From NCBI RefSeq assembly GCF_019249725.2, contig NZ_CP137559.1, forward strand, positions 3,351,001 through 3,415,000: a stretch of 64,000 nt of DNA. Direction: 5' to 3'. This document shows positions 51,598-59,688 of the stretch, in pieces. Each line of letters starts with the position of its first letter. Positions within the stretch are counted from its first letter, which is position 1. The position numbers and the translations under genes were made by a program. Under the pieces are notes generated by a model that was not told where the DNA came from, made no database searches, and worked only from the letters and a program-made list of their open reading frames with translations. The DNA is from Segatella hominis. GTDB lineage: Bacteria; Bacteroidota; Bacteroidia; Bacteroidales; Bacteroidaceae.

Positions 51598-51635
51598 TTA
51601 AGTGAAGGTGAAGAATGAAGAGTGAAGAATTCAAC
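51598..51635. repeat. GTGAAGA-type dispersed repeat, copy 3
   Basis: AGTGAAGGTGAAGAATGAAG followed by AGTGAAGAATTCAA, between two minus-strand genes. Confidence 0.7.
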
Positions 51636-51645
51636 GGCTTTGTCT

Positions 51646-51966
51646 TTATTCGAAGCCAAGTTCTACGCGAGCTTCCTCGCTCATCATACTCTGATCCCAG
51701 GCAGGTTCAAAAACAAGGTTGACGTTTGTTGAATTGACACCATCTACGCTGTCCACCTTGGTGCGCACATCTTCCAGAATGAAGTCGGCAGCAGGGCATG
51801 ATGGGGCAGTAAATGTCATGTCAATATCTACATTGCCATCGTCTTTGACATCTATCTTGTAGATCATTCCCAATTCCCAGATATTCACAGGAATCTCAGG
51901 GTCGTAAACGGTTTTGAGTACATCTACGATTTTCTCTTCTATTTTTGTCTTTTCTTCTTGTGTCAT
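51646..51966 (-). CDS. DUF59/MIP18-family iron-sulfur assembly protein
   Basis: A 106-residue protein of the DUF59 (SufT/MIP18-like) family, helpers of Fe-S cluster maturation. Seen: VLKTVYDPEIPVNIWELGMI, DIDMTFTAPSCPAADFI (the conserved cysteine in TAPSCPA) and a C-terminal NLVFEPAWDQSMMS. Start MTQEEKTKIEEK at 51966 is chosen; the longer frame adds ten residues unlike the family. A TACCTTTG box lies at 52034-52041 (minus). Confidence 0.85.
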   Translation of the reverse strand: MTQEEKTKIEEKIVDVLKTVYDPEIPVNIWELGMIYKIDVKDDGNVDIDMTFTAPSCPAADFILEDVRTKVDSVDGVNSTNVNLVFEPAWDQSMMSEEARVELGFE

Positions 51967-52033
51967 AAATTCTTTATTCTTTTTGTGAAGGGGCACACGA
52001 AATGCTACCTGTATGATTATTGCTTATATTTTG

Positions 52034-52041
52034 CAAAGGTA
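52034..52041 (-). promoter_or_regulatory. -7 box of the DUF59 gene
   Basis: TACCTTTG on the minus strand, about 68 bp before the chosen ATG. Confidence 0.5.
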
Positions 52042-52122
52042 GCATAAAATACAGAGAAAACAAAATAAAAGGTGATTTATTTTCGCTCTTTGAGCTGATA
52101 TTTGCTTGAGAAATGCTGATAT

Positions 52123-52812
52123 TTACAGTTTCCCTTTGTCATGATAAGAGTAGAAGGCTCCATCCGTGATGATGACATGGTCCATGAAGAAAATGCGCAT
52201 GATCTGACAGGCCTTGTTGATCTGGTTGGTCAGCAGATCATCGTTTTTGCTTGGAATAGGATTGTTGCTGGGATGGTTATGGCAGATAGCCAAGATGGTG
52301 GCATTGTTGAGGAACACTTCTTTCATGATGAGGCGGACATCTATGGCTGTTTCTGTGATACCGCCATGAGAGATGCGTTCAGCCTTAATGAGTTTGAAGT
52401 TCTGGTTCATCAGGAGAATCCAACCTTCTTCCACATCGAGATCTTGCATGCGGGGGAGCATGTAGTTGTAAATAGCCAATGATGAGCCTAAGTCGGGACG
52501 TACTCCAATTTTGTCAAGAGCACGGCGCTTGCCAAGTTCGCAAGCTGCTTGTAAAGTGATGGCTTTGGCAGGTCCCATACCTTTGTATTGCTGTAGTTCC
52601 TGTAGGGTCATCTTGCCGAGTGTATTGAGGTTGTTGTCGCAATTGTTGAGAATACGTTTCATCAGTTCTACAGCACTTTCGTCTCTGGAACCAGAACCGA
52701 TAAGGATGGCGCACAGTTCTGCATTTGACAATGCACTGGGACCTAAACTTTCGAGCTTTTCGCGAGGCTGGTCTTCTGAAGCCCACTTCGCTATGGATAG
52801 TTTTTCGCTCAT
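52123..52812 (-). CDS. radC: RadC-family JAB-domain protein
   Basis: A 229-residue RadC protein. The start MSEKLSIAKWASEDQPREKL at 52812 matches the family's normal beginning; the open frame extends another 80 codons into the upstream gene without similarity. HhH-like region (LQQYKGMGPAKAITLQAACELG) then the JAB/MPN+ domain with the metal motif CHNHPSNNPIPSKNDD. Function is not firmly known (linked to DNA repair or mobile elements). It follows the glycosyltransferase by 35 bp on the same strand. Confidence 0.92.
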   Translation of the reverse strand: MSEKLSIAKWASEDQPREKLESLGPSALSNAELCAILIGSGSRDESAVELMKRILNNCDNNLNTLGKMTLQELQQYKGMGPAKAITLQAACELGKRRALDKIGVRPDLGSSLAIYNYMLPRMQDLDVEEGWILLMNQNFKLIKAERISHGGITETAIDVRLIMKEVFLNNATILAICHNHPSNNPIPSKNDDLLTNQINKACQIMRIFFMDHVIITDGAFYSYHDKGKL

Positions 52813-52847
52813 ATTTGTTAATTTTGAAAAGTTTTCGCAGGAATTCT

Positions 52848-53906
52848 TTATTTGTAGAAGGTCTTGTTGTAAGCGCTGAATTCGCTCTTGCCCAAGATGC
52901 ATCTCTTCCACCATGCAGACAGGAATCCGCAACCATAGCCCATCAGTTGGGTAAACGCTGCTCGGATACTCAGTATGCCAATCTTCAAACTCTGATTCTG
53001 TTTGGTACTGTCGATAACTAACGCTACGATATAGAGTAGGATCAAGAATAAGCCGATGCAACCCAATGCTGCCATGGCATTGCCAAGTACTGGGAAAATG
53101 TGCTCTGTGCCCAATAGGTATGGTAAGAAACCAAAGAACAGGAGTAACAGCGTGCCTATGATGCCAACGGTAAAGACCATTGGAAGTAAATGCACGAGCT
53201 TGAGGCTCTCTGGATATTTCTTGTAGAGGTTGATGCGGGCAATACCGCTATTATAGACCTGACGCCAGAATTTACGGAAATCGGTGCGGCGCTTGTGCCA
53301 TACCCATGCTTCAGGGAAGAGGCGGCAACGGCAGCCTGCTTTGAATATACGGATAGAAAAATCTATATCCTCTCCGAAACGCATGGCAGAAAAACCATTC
53401 AATCTGAGATAAACATCCTTGCGGATACCCATATTGAATGAACGGGGATAGAATTTATCCATCTTCTTTTTGCCGCCACGGATACCACCGGTGGTGAAAA
53501 AAGATGTCATGGAGTAAGATATAGCCTTTTGGGTATCTGTAAATGATGAATGCGCCTTGTCAGGACCGCCGAATGCATCAGCAGGCTCACGGCTCAATTC
53601 ATCATTTACTGCTTTGAGATAATTTTCAGGGAGGACTACGTCGCTGTCAAGTATCAACAGATACTCGCCTGATGCTCTCTCGGCACCATAGTTGCGACTT
53701 TGTCCTGGACCAGAGTTCTCCTTGAAGAAATACTGAATATCCATCTTGTCTTTGTACGCATCACAAACCTCCTTGCAAGGAATCTTAGAGCCGTCTTCAA
53801 CGATGATGACCTCGAAGTCCTTGACGGTCTGGTGTGTCAAACTCTCAAGTAGTTCACTCACCTCATCAGGGCGATTGAATACAGGGACAATGATGGAATA
53901 TTTCAT
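52848..53906 (-). CDS. Family 2 glycosyltransferase with C-terminal membrane spans
   Basis: A 352-residue GT2 enzyme. The GT-A domain shows YSIIVPVFNRPDEVSELLES, VIIVEDGSK, the DxD-type LILDSDVVLPE (about residue 95), GEDIDFSIRIFKAG (about 200) and WHKRRTDFRKFW. Residues about 245-340 hold three or four membrane spans. It probably builds a surface glycan or glycolipid at the inner membrane; acceptor unknown. Confidence 0.85.
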   Translation of the reverse strand: MKYSIIVPVFNRPDEVSELLESLTHQTVKDFEVIIVEDGSKIPCKEVCDAYKDKMDIQYFFKENSGPGQSRNYGAERASGEYLLILDSDVVLPENYLKAVNDELSREPADAFGGPDKAHSSFTDTQKAISYSMTSFFTTGGIRGGKKKMDKFYPRSFNMGIRKDVYLRLNGFSAMRFGEDIDFSIRIFKAGCRCRLFPEAWVWHKRRTDFRKFWRQVYNSGIARINLYKKYPESLKLVHLLPMVFTVGIIGTLLLLFFGFLPYLLGTEHIFPVLGNAMAALGCIGLFLILLYIVALVIDSTKQNQSLKIGILSIRAAFTQLMGYGCGFLSAWWKRCILGKSEFSAYNKTFYK

Positions 53907-53956
53907 ATATGATTCAAGTTTAGTTGATTAGAACTCTGATAGGAACAGGCGAGGAA

Positions 53957-54523
53957 TTACTCGCTTACACGACCGAGGTAGCTACCGTCACGAGTATCGA
54001 TCTGGATAGTCTCACCTTCGTTTACGAACAAAGGAACGCGAACCTCAGCACCAGTCTCCAAAGTAGCAGGCTTAGTAGCGTTGGTAGCAGTGTTACCCTT
54101 AACACCTGGCTCAGAGTGAGTAATCTTCAAAGTAGTCTTAACAGGCATTTCTGCCAAGAGGATAGTACCATCAGTTGTATCAGTTACAACCTCTACAACA
54201 TCACCTTCCTTCATGTACTGACCACCAGTAACGTTCTCCTTAGCGATAGGCACCTGCTCGAAAGTCTCCTGATTCATAAAGATGCAACCAGTAGCATCCT
54301 CGTAGAGATACTGATAAGGGCGGCGCTCAACGCGAACATCCTCCAACTTGAAACCTACCTGGAAAGTACGCTCCAAAACACGGCCGTCAGCCACGTTCTT
54401 CAACTTGGTGTTCATGACAGTATTACCCTTACCTGGCTTTCTGTGCTGAAAGTCAATACAAACCCAAACTTTGCCATCCATGCGGATGCAAGTACCAATC
54501 TTAATTTCCTGTGAATTAATCAT
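53957..54523 (-). CDS. efp: Elongation factor P
   Basis: A 188-residue three-domain EF-P, which rescues ribosomes stalled at polyproline. Seen: N-terminal KOW-like domain with the loop HRKPGKGNTV, whose lysine (about residue 32) is the modification site in many bacteria; YQYLYEDATGCIFMNQETFEQ; and the C-terminal signature VKGNTATNATKPATLETGAEV (in part: NTATNATKPATLETG). No modification enzyme is seen nearby. Divergent from rpmH. Confidence 0.96.
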   Translation of the reverse strand: MINSQEIKIGTCIRMDGKVWVCIDFQHRKPGKGNTVMNTKLKNVADGRVLERTFQVGFKLEDVRVERRPYQYLYEDATGCIFMNQETFEQVPIAKENVTGGQYMKEGDVVEVVTDTTDGTILLAEMPVKTTLKITHSEPGVKGNTATNATKPATLETGAEVRVPLFVNEGETIQIDTRDGSYLGRVSE

Positions 54524-54564
54524 TTTGTTTATTTTGAATTATATTATATTTCTGTAAAACGGTG

Positions 54565-54572
54565 CAAAGTTA
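54565..54572 (-). promoter_or_regulatory. efp -7 box
   Basis: TAACTTTG on the minus strand, 41 bp before the efp ATG. Confidence 0.5.
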
Positions 54573-54667
54573 CGGTAAAATCACGAAAAACCCAAGCAAT
54601 TATCGAAAAAAACATAAATATTTAAGCTAATTTTTGCAGTTTTCTTGGTTATTTCAGAAATAATGCG

Positions 54668-54676
54668 TAATTTTGC
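54668..54676 (+). promoter_or_regulatory. rpmH -7 box
   Basis: TAATTTTGC, 63 bp before the rpmH ATG. Confidence 0.5.
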
Positions 54677-54738
54677 AGCCCGAAAGGTGTGTTATGCCCT
54701 CTTTTTTGGAATATTAATTAAAAAAATAATAAAGAAAA

Positions 54739-54894
54739 ATGAAAAGAACATTTCAGCCTCACAATCGTCGTCGCGTGAACAAGCATGGTTTCCGTGAGCG
54801 TATGGCAACAAAGAATGGTCGTCGTGTATTGGCTTCTCGCCGTGCTCATGGCCGTAAGAAGTTAACTGTGTCTGACGAGCACCACGGAAAATAA
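54739..54894 (+). CDS. rpmH: 50S ribosomal protein L34
   Basis: A 51-residue, very basic protein with the full L34 pattern: [40 protein letters not shown] and a short tail [10 protein letters not shown]. It is part of the large ribosomal subunit. It is too short for standard ORF length cut-offs but unmistakable. In many bacteria rpmH neighbours dnaA and oriC; no dnaA or DnaA-box cluster is seen here. Confidence 0.97.
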   Translation: MKRTFQPHNRRRVNKHGFRERMATKNGRRVLASRRAHGRKKLTVSDEHHGK

Positions 54895-54928
54895 TATTCG
54901 TTGGGCTTCAGAATTAACGATGACATTG

Positions 54929-54962
54929 AAAGCAGCAGGGATAACTCCTATGCTGCTTTTTG
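54929..54962 (+). terminator. rpmH terminator
   Basis: AAAGCAGCA (54929-54937) pairs with TGCTGCTTT (54951-54959), followed by TT. Confidence 0.65.
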
Positions 54963-55062
54963 TGTTTATAGACCTTTAGGTGTTTTACCTCTTTTTGTTT
55001 TAGGTCTCTTTTGTATTTATAGCCTTCTTCTCAACAATAAATTGAAAAAATCATTTTTTTAT

Positions 55063-55094
55063 TTTGTATTGTCTTCGATTTATACTATCTTTGC
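55063..55094 (+). promoter_or_regulatory. Promoter of the PASTA-rluD-ddl operon
   Basis: TTTG (55063-55066), 19 bp, TATCTTTGC (55086-55094), 18 bp before the ATG. Confidence 0.7.
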
Positions 55095-55112
55095 AGACAA
55101 AAATGAAATAGA

Positions 55113-55832
55113 ATGACTTCATCTGAATTTTTTAATAAGTTTAAGAGCAAGTATCTCTGGGGCAATCTCTTCGCTATGGGAGTGGTTGTCGCACTGCTTT
55201 GTGTGGGCGTTAAGTTCGGTATTGAACTCTATACTCATCATGGTGAGGCTATTCTGATTCCGGATATTCGATATAAGAGTTTCGCTGACGCTGAGCGTAT
55301 CCTTGATGATGCCGGACTTCAGATTGAAGTGACGGATACGGGATATGTACGCAATCTTCCTCCTGACTGTATCTTGGAACAATCTCCTGTTTCTGGAGAA
55401 AGGGTAAAGGCTGGACGAGTGATTTATGTGACTATCAACTCTGATCACACACCTACCTTGACCATCCCTGATGTGATTGACAACAGTTCTCTGCGAGAGG
55501 CTATGGCTAAGTTGACTGCCATGGGCTTCAAGTTGGGTGCTCCTCAGTATATACCTGGTGAGGAAGACTGGGTTTATGGTATCCTGGTCAAGGGAAAGCA
55601 TGTGGTTGCTGGTGATAAGGTGTCCATTGATGCGATTCTTACGGTACAGGTGGGAAATGGTCAGCGTGATGCTGCTGATTCCGTCAACTATGTTGATCCT
55701 AAGTATGAACAGGAAGAGCTTGAGAAGGAGGTTCAAGAGTCGGGAGATGCTGACAATTTTGAGGTCGTTCCTGGCACGGAGACCACTGAGCCTTTGACTC
55801 CTTCGCATTCACATAAAGAAGTGGTAGAATAG
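55113..55832 (+). CDS. PASTA-domain membrane protein
   Basis: A 239-residue protein with a short cytoplasmic start, one membrane span (about 17-36) and two to three PASTA repeats outside: IPDIRYKSFADAERILDDAG with ILEQSPVSGERVKAGRVI, and IPDVIDNSSLREAMAKLTAM with VHGK-like GILVKGKHVVAGDKVS. A polar, acidic tail follows (about 190-239). PASTA repeats bind uncrosslinked peptidoglycan or related ligands. No kinase or transpeptidase domain is attached. It heads a run with rluD, ddl and an acyltransferase, a conserved Bacteroidota order. Confidence 0.85.
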   Translation: MTSSEFFNKFKSKYLWGNLFAMGVVVALLCVGVKFGIELYTHHGEAILIPDIRYKSFADAERILDDAGLQIEVTDTGYVRNLPPDCILEQSPVSGERVKAGRVIYVTINSDHTPTLTIPDVIDNSSLREAMAKLTAMGFKLGAPQYIPGEEDWVYGILVKGKHVVAGDKVSIDAILTVQVGNGQRDAADSVNYVDPKYEQEELEKEVQESGDADNFEVVPGTETTEPLTPSHSHKEVVE

Positions 55833-55873
55833 GTAAGTGATGAATGAAGAAAGATATGTGAAGAATTCAATTG
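55833..55873. repeat. GTGAAGA-type dispersed repeat, copy 4
   Basis: GTAAGTGATGAATGAAGAAA and GTGAAGAATTCAATTG between the PASTA and rluD genes. Confidence 0.55.
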
Positions 55874-55882
55874 TACGAACGA

Positions 55883-57049
55883 ATGAGATTTTTAGATTAT
55901 ATATATAATAAGGTATATGCTCCAGTGGAGAATGATTTCGGTTTTGATGATGCTGGAGATGTTGATGGGCTTGATGAAGAGTTGGATGATGAATTTCAGC
56001 CTATCGGCGAGTCGTCCTCGTCGGATGGTGAACTCTATGAGCACTGGAAGGTGCAGGTGGATGCTAATCAGGATCCGGTGAGAATTGATAAATACCTGGC
56101 TGATAAAATGGCATACCAGAGCCGTAATCGTATTCAGCAGGCTGCTGATGCCGGTTTTATCCATGTCAACGGGAAACCTGTAAAGAGTAATTATAAGGTT
56201 CGCCCGAATGATATGATCACGTTGATGATGGACCGTCCAAGACATGAGACCAGCATCAAACCAGAGGAGATTGACATCAATGTGGTTTATGAAGATGACC
56301 AGTTGATGGTCGTAAATAAAGAGGCTGGTATGGTAGTGCATCCTGGCGCTGGTAATTTCCATGGTACGCTGATTCAGGCTGTAGCCTGGCATCTGAGAGA
56401 TATGCCGGAATTTGATGCCAACGATCCGGAAGTGGGCCTGGTGCATCGTATTGATAAGGATACGTCTGGTTTGCTTGTTGTGGCAAAGACTCCTGGTGCC
56501 AAGACCTCTTTGGGAAAGCAGTTTTTCAATAAGACCACCCATCGCAGATACAATGCTTTGGTATGGGGAAATATCGTTGAGGACGAAGGTCGTATCGAGG
56601 GGAACATCGGAAGAGATCCCAAGAATCGTCTTCGTATGAAGGTGTTCGACCCGGATAGTGGTATCGGTAAAAGTGCGGTAACGCATTATCGGGTATTGGA
56701 GCGCTTTGGATATACCACGCTTGTGGAGTGTGTGCTGGAGACAGGTAGAACCCATCAGATTCGTGCTCACATGAAGCATATCGGTCATCCGCTCTTTATG
56801 GACGAGACGTATGGTGGTGCAGAAATATTGAGAGGACAGAGAAGTAGCAGTTACAAGGCTTTTATACAAAATTGTTTCAAACTCTGCCCAAGACAGGCAC
56901 TCCATGCCAAGACACTTGGTTTTGTGCATCCTACTACCCAACAGCAGATGGACTTCGATAGCGAGTGGCCTGATGACTTCCGCAAACTCATAGAGAAGTG
57001 GAGAGGATTCATCGCAGGAACCACACAAGATACGTTCCAGACTAAGTGA
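55883..57049 (+). CDS. rluD: RluA-family 23S rRNA pseudouridine synthase
   Basis: A 388-residue enzyme from ATG 55883. After an acidic N-terminal extension (about 1-55) comes an S4 RNA-binding domain (RIDKYLADKMAYQSRNRIQQ, then FIHVNGKPVKSNYKVRPND) and the catalytic domain with VVHPGAGN, the catalytic aspartate in VHRIDKDTSGLLVVAKT (about 195), RYNALVWG and TGRTHQIRAHMKHIGHPL. The subfamily is most like RluD; exact target positions are inferred. Confidence 0.9.
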   Translation: MRFLDYIYNKVYAPVENDFGFDDAGDVDGLDEELDDEFQPIGESSSSDGELYEHWKVQVDANQDPVRIDKYLADKMAYQSRNRIQQAADAGFIHVNGKPVKSNYKVRPNDMITLMMDRPRHETSIKPEEIDINVVYEDDQLMVVNKEAGMVVHPGAGNFHGTLIQAVAWHLRDMPEFDANDPEVGLVHRIDKDTSGLLVVAKTPGAKTSLGKQFFNKTTHRRYNALVWGNIVEDEGRIEGNIGRDPKNRLRMKVFDPDSGIGKSAVTHYRVLERFGYTTLVECVLETGRTHQIRAHMKHIGHPLFMDETYGGAEILRGQRSSSYKAFIQNCFKLCPRQALHAKTLGFVHPTTQQQMDFDSEWPDDFRKLIEKWRGFIAGTTQDTFQTK

Positions 57050-57112
57050 TGATTCTATAGGTCAAAAGTGACAGATAAAAACAGATTCTAATTCATTAAA
57101 TATAAATAAGAG

Positions 57113-58108
57113 ATGGAAAATAACAAAAGAACGATAGCCATCGTCTGCGGTGGTGATTCTTCTGAGCACGACGTATCATTGCGCTCAGGTCAGGGTTTGT
57201 ACTCTTTCTTTGATAAAGAGCGCTATAACATATATATAGTCGATGTCAAGGGCACCGACTGGCATGTAGCCTTTGATAATGGTGATACTGCCGAAATTGA
57301 CAAGAATGATTTCTCTTTTGTCAAGGATGGACAGCGCAAGTATTTTGATTATGCGTATATTACGATTCATGGTCAGCCTGGTGAGAATGGTGTAATGCAG
57401 GGCTATTTCGACCTGATTCATTTGCCTTATTCTACAAGTGGTGTTCTTGTAGAGGCTATGACTTTTGATAAGTATGTACTCAACAATTATCTTCGTGGAT
57501 TTGGTATCAATGTAGCTGATAGCATCTTGCTCCGCCGTGGTGAGGAATATGATGATGAGGCTATAGCCAAGCGCATCGGTATGCCTTGCTTTGTAAAGCC
57601 TGCTGCTGATGGTAGCAGTTTTGGTGTTTCCAAGGTTAAGGAGGCAGACCAGTTGGCTCCTGCTCTTCGTCTGGCTTTTATGGAGGCTGAGGAAGCTATG
57701 ATTGAGGGATTCATGGATGGTGTTGAAATTTCTCAGGGTATATACAAGACTGCCGACAAGTGTGTGGTTTTGCCTGCTACTGAGGTGGTGACCAGCAATG
57801 AATTCTTCGATTATGATGCCAAGTACAATGGACAGGTACAGGAAATTACTCCTGCTCGTCTTTCTCCTGAAACTGCAGCAGAAGTGGCTAAGACTACTTC
57901 CCGCATCTATGATATCCTTCATGCTAATGGTATTATCCGTATTGATTATATCATCACCAAGGATGAGAACGGTAAGGATAAGGTGAACATGCTGGAAATC
58001 AATACGACACCGGGTATGACCGTTACAAGTTTCATTCCGCAGCAGGTTCGTGCCGCAGGACTTGATATCAAGGATGTGCTCAGTGACATTGTAGAGAATC
58101 AATTTTAA
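57113..58108 (+). CDS. ddl: D-alanine--D-alanine ligase
   Basis: A 331-residue ATP-grasp enzyme making D-Ala-D-Ala for MurF. Seen: IVCGGDSSEHDVSLRSGQGL (20 residues), ITIHGQPGENGVMQGYFDLI, the P-loop region PCFVKPAADGSSFGVSKV and the metal site MLEINTTPGMT. In typical Ddl the first motif reads GG.S.E...S, met here. Length is normal. The acyltransferase gene follows after 12 bp. Confidence 0.95.
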   Translation: MENNKRTIAIVCGGDSSEHDVSLRSGQGLYSFFDKERYNIYIVDVKGTDWHVAFDNGDTAEIDKNDFSFVKDGQRKYFDYAYITIHGQPGENGVMQGYFDLIHLPYSTSGVLVEAMTFDKYVLNNYLRGFGINVADSILLRRGEEYDDEAIAKRIGMPCFVKPAADGSSFGVSKVKEADQLAPALRLAFMEAEEAMIEGFMDGVEISQGIYKTADKCVVLPATEVVTSNEFFDYDAKYNGQVQEITPARLSPETAAEVAKTTSRIYDILHANGIIRIDYIITKDENGKDKVNMLEINTTPGMTVTSFIPQQVRAAGLDIKDVLSDIVENQF

Positions 58109-58120
58109 AAGCTTTACATC

Positions 58121-59269
58121 ATGAAAATCCCTCAAGAATTTGATACCATTAGACCTTGGGAGCCGGAAGACCTCCCAGAGGTATTTGATCGTTTGCTGGC
58201 AAACGACCAGTTCAAGCAAGTGTTGGCATACCTGTATCCACAGGTACCATTGGAAATGATTGCCCAAAAGTTGAAGGCTTGTAAGACAAATCTTGATTTC
58301 CAGCTGGCTTTCGCTTATGACTTCGTTCTTGGCATATTGAAGAAGGCGGCTACGGGCTGCGAGATGGACTGTTCGTCACTCGACAATACCCGCAACTATA
58401 CCTTCATCAGTAATCATCGTGATATTGTGCTCGATTCTGCTATCCTCGATGTCATGCTGATAGAGAACAAGTTCAAAACGACTTGCGAGATAGCCATCGG
58501 CGATAATCTCCTGTCTCTTCCATGGGTCAAGGATCTGGTACGTGTCAACAAGGCATTCATCGTAGAGCGTGCCTTGAGTATGCGTCAGATGTTGATGTCC
58601 AGTAAGCGTCTTTCCGACTATATGCACTTTGCTATCAAGGAGAAAAATGAGAATATCTGGATTGCCCAGCGTGAAGGTCGTGCCAAGGATAGCAATGACC
58701 GTACCCAGAAATCAATTCTCCAGATGATGTCTATGGGTGGTGAGGGAAGTATTATAGAACGATTGAAGCAGTTGCATCTGGTTCCTCTGTCTATCAGTTA
58801 TGAGTATGACCCATGCGATTTCCTGAAGGCAAAGGAATTCCAGCAGAAGCGTGATCATGCGGAGTGGAAAAAGGGACCTACTGATGATCTGGTAAGTATG
58901 CAGACAGGTATCTTCGGTTATAAGGGACACGTACATTATCATGCAGCCCCATGTCTTGATGAGTATCTTGATTCTCTGGATCCGGATATGCCAAAGCAGG
59001 ATATATATAATAAGGTAGCCGCCTACATGGATGAGCAGATATTCAAGAACTACCGCCTCTATCCGGGCAACTATGTGGCTCTTGATTTGCTTGAAAACTC
59101 AACTGCTCATCAGGCAGAATATACTGCCGAAGATAAGGCAAAATTTGAAAAATATATGGCTGGTCAGCTTGCGAAAATTGACCTTCCAAATAAGGATGAA
59201 GCTTACTTGAGAGAGAGAATTCTCGAGATGTATGCCAATCCTGTACGTAATTACCTTGCTGCTCAATAG
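58121..59269 (+). CDS. PlsC-like acyltransferase
   Basis: A 382-residue acyltransferase-family protein. The catalytic HX4D block reads ISNHRDIVLDSAI (about residue 97), and the second motif IAQREGRAKDSND (about 185) fits the FPEGxRS position of glycerol-phosphate acyltransferases. The long C-terminal half is helical and polar. Probably transfers an acyl chain to a lipid precursor at the inner membrane; the exact acceptor is unknown. Last gene of the PASTA-rluD-ddl run. Confidence 0.8.
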   Translation: MKIPQEFDTIRPWEPEDLPEVFDRLLANDQFKQVLAYLYPQVPLEMIAQKLKACKTNLDFQLAFAYDFVLGILKKAATGCEMDCSSLDNTRNYTFISNHRDIVLDSAILDVMLIENKFKTTCEIAIGDNLLSLPWVKDLVRVNKAFIVERALSMRQMLMSSKRLSDYMHFAIKEKNENIWIAQREGRAKDSNDRTQKSILQMMSMGGEGSIIERLKQLHLVPLSISYEYDPCDFLKAKEFQQKRDHAEWKKGPTDDLVSMQTGIFGYKGHVHYHAAPCLDEYLDSLDPDMPKQDIYNKVAAYMDEQIFKNYRLYPGNYVALDLLENSTAHQAEYTAEDKAKFEKYMAGQLAKIDLPNKDEAYLRERILEMYANPVRNYLAAQ

Positions 59270-59688
59270 CGGCAAGGTAATACTTTTTTGCTCAGAGTTA
59301 ACGAAACATACATATATAATAAGTGTAAGAAAAACACAGAATGTTAATAAATCTTTAGTGTTTATCGGGATTTATTAAAAAAAATAACTAAAATCAAAAT
59401 AATACTTCAAATTAGCAAAATAGTATCAGCTTTTTTCGTAAAAGAAATGTAACTTTGCAACCGAAAATCTGTTTGTCACTTATAGTTCCATTAAAAATGA
59501 CTTCAGATTGATGATGAAATGAAACAATAATAAACAATATAAACAATAACCATTATGAAACCGAATTCAACTTAACCTGTTTGTTTCCTTCGTATCTGAT
59601 AGATATGTCGGGAACTAAAAGAATGACTATTTTTGATAGTCAGAGTCAACAAACGTTTAATTCTATTCAACCTAGAAAGTACTAAAGT
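59270..59688 (+). promoter_or_regulatory. Promoter and long leader of the susC gene
   Basis: No gene. A TAACTTTGC box at 59450-59458 predicts a leader of about 225 nt. The leader holds a 7-bp hairpin TGACTAT-TTTTG-ATAGTCA (59624-59642) and an AAACGTTT palindrome (59651-59658) about 30 bp before the ATG. Confidence 0.5.

Noticed and set aside
54739-54894. Chromosome origin near rpmH
   Set aside because: No dnaA gene and no cluster of DnaA boxes was seen around rpmH.
54901-55116. 71-codon frame after rpmH
   Set aside because: TTG start, contains the rpmH terminator and the promoter of the next operon; not credible as a gene.
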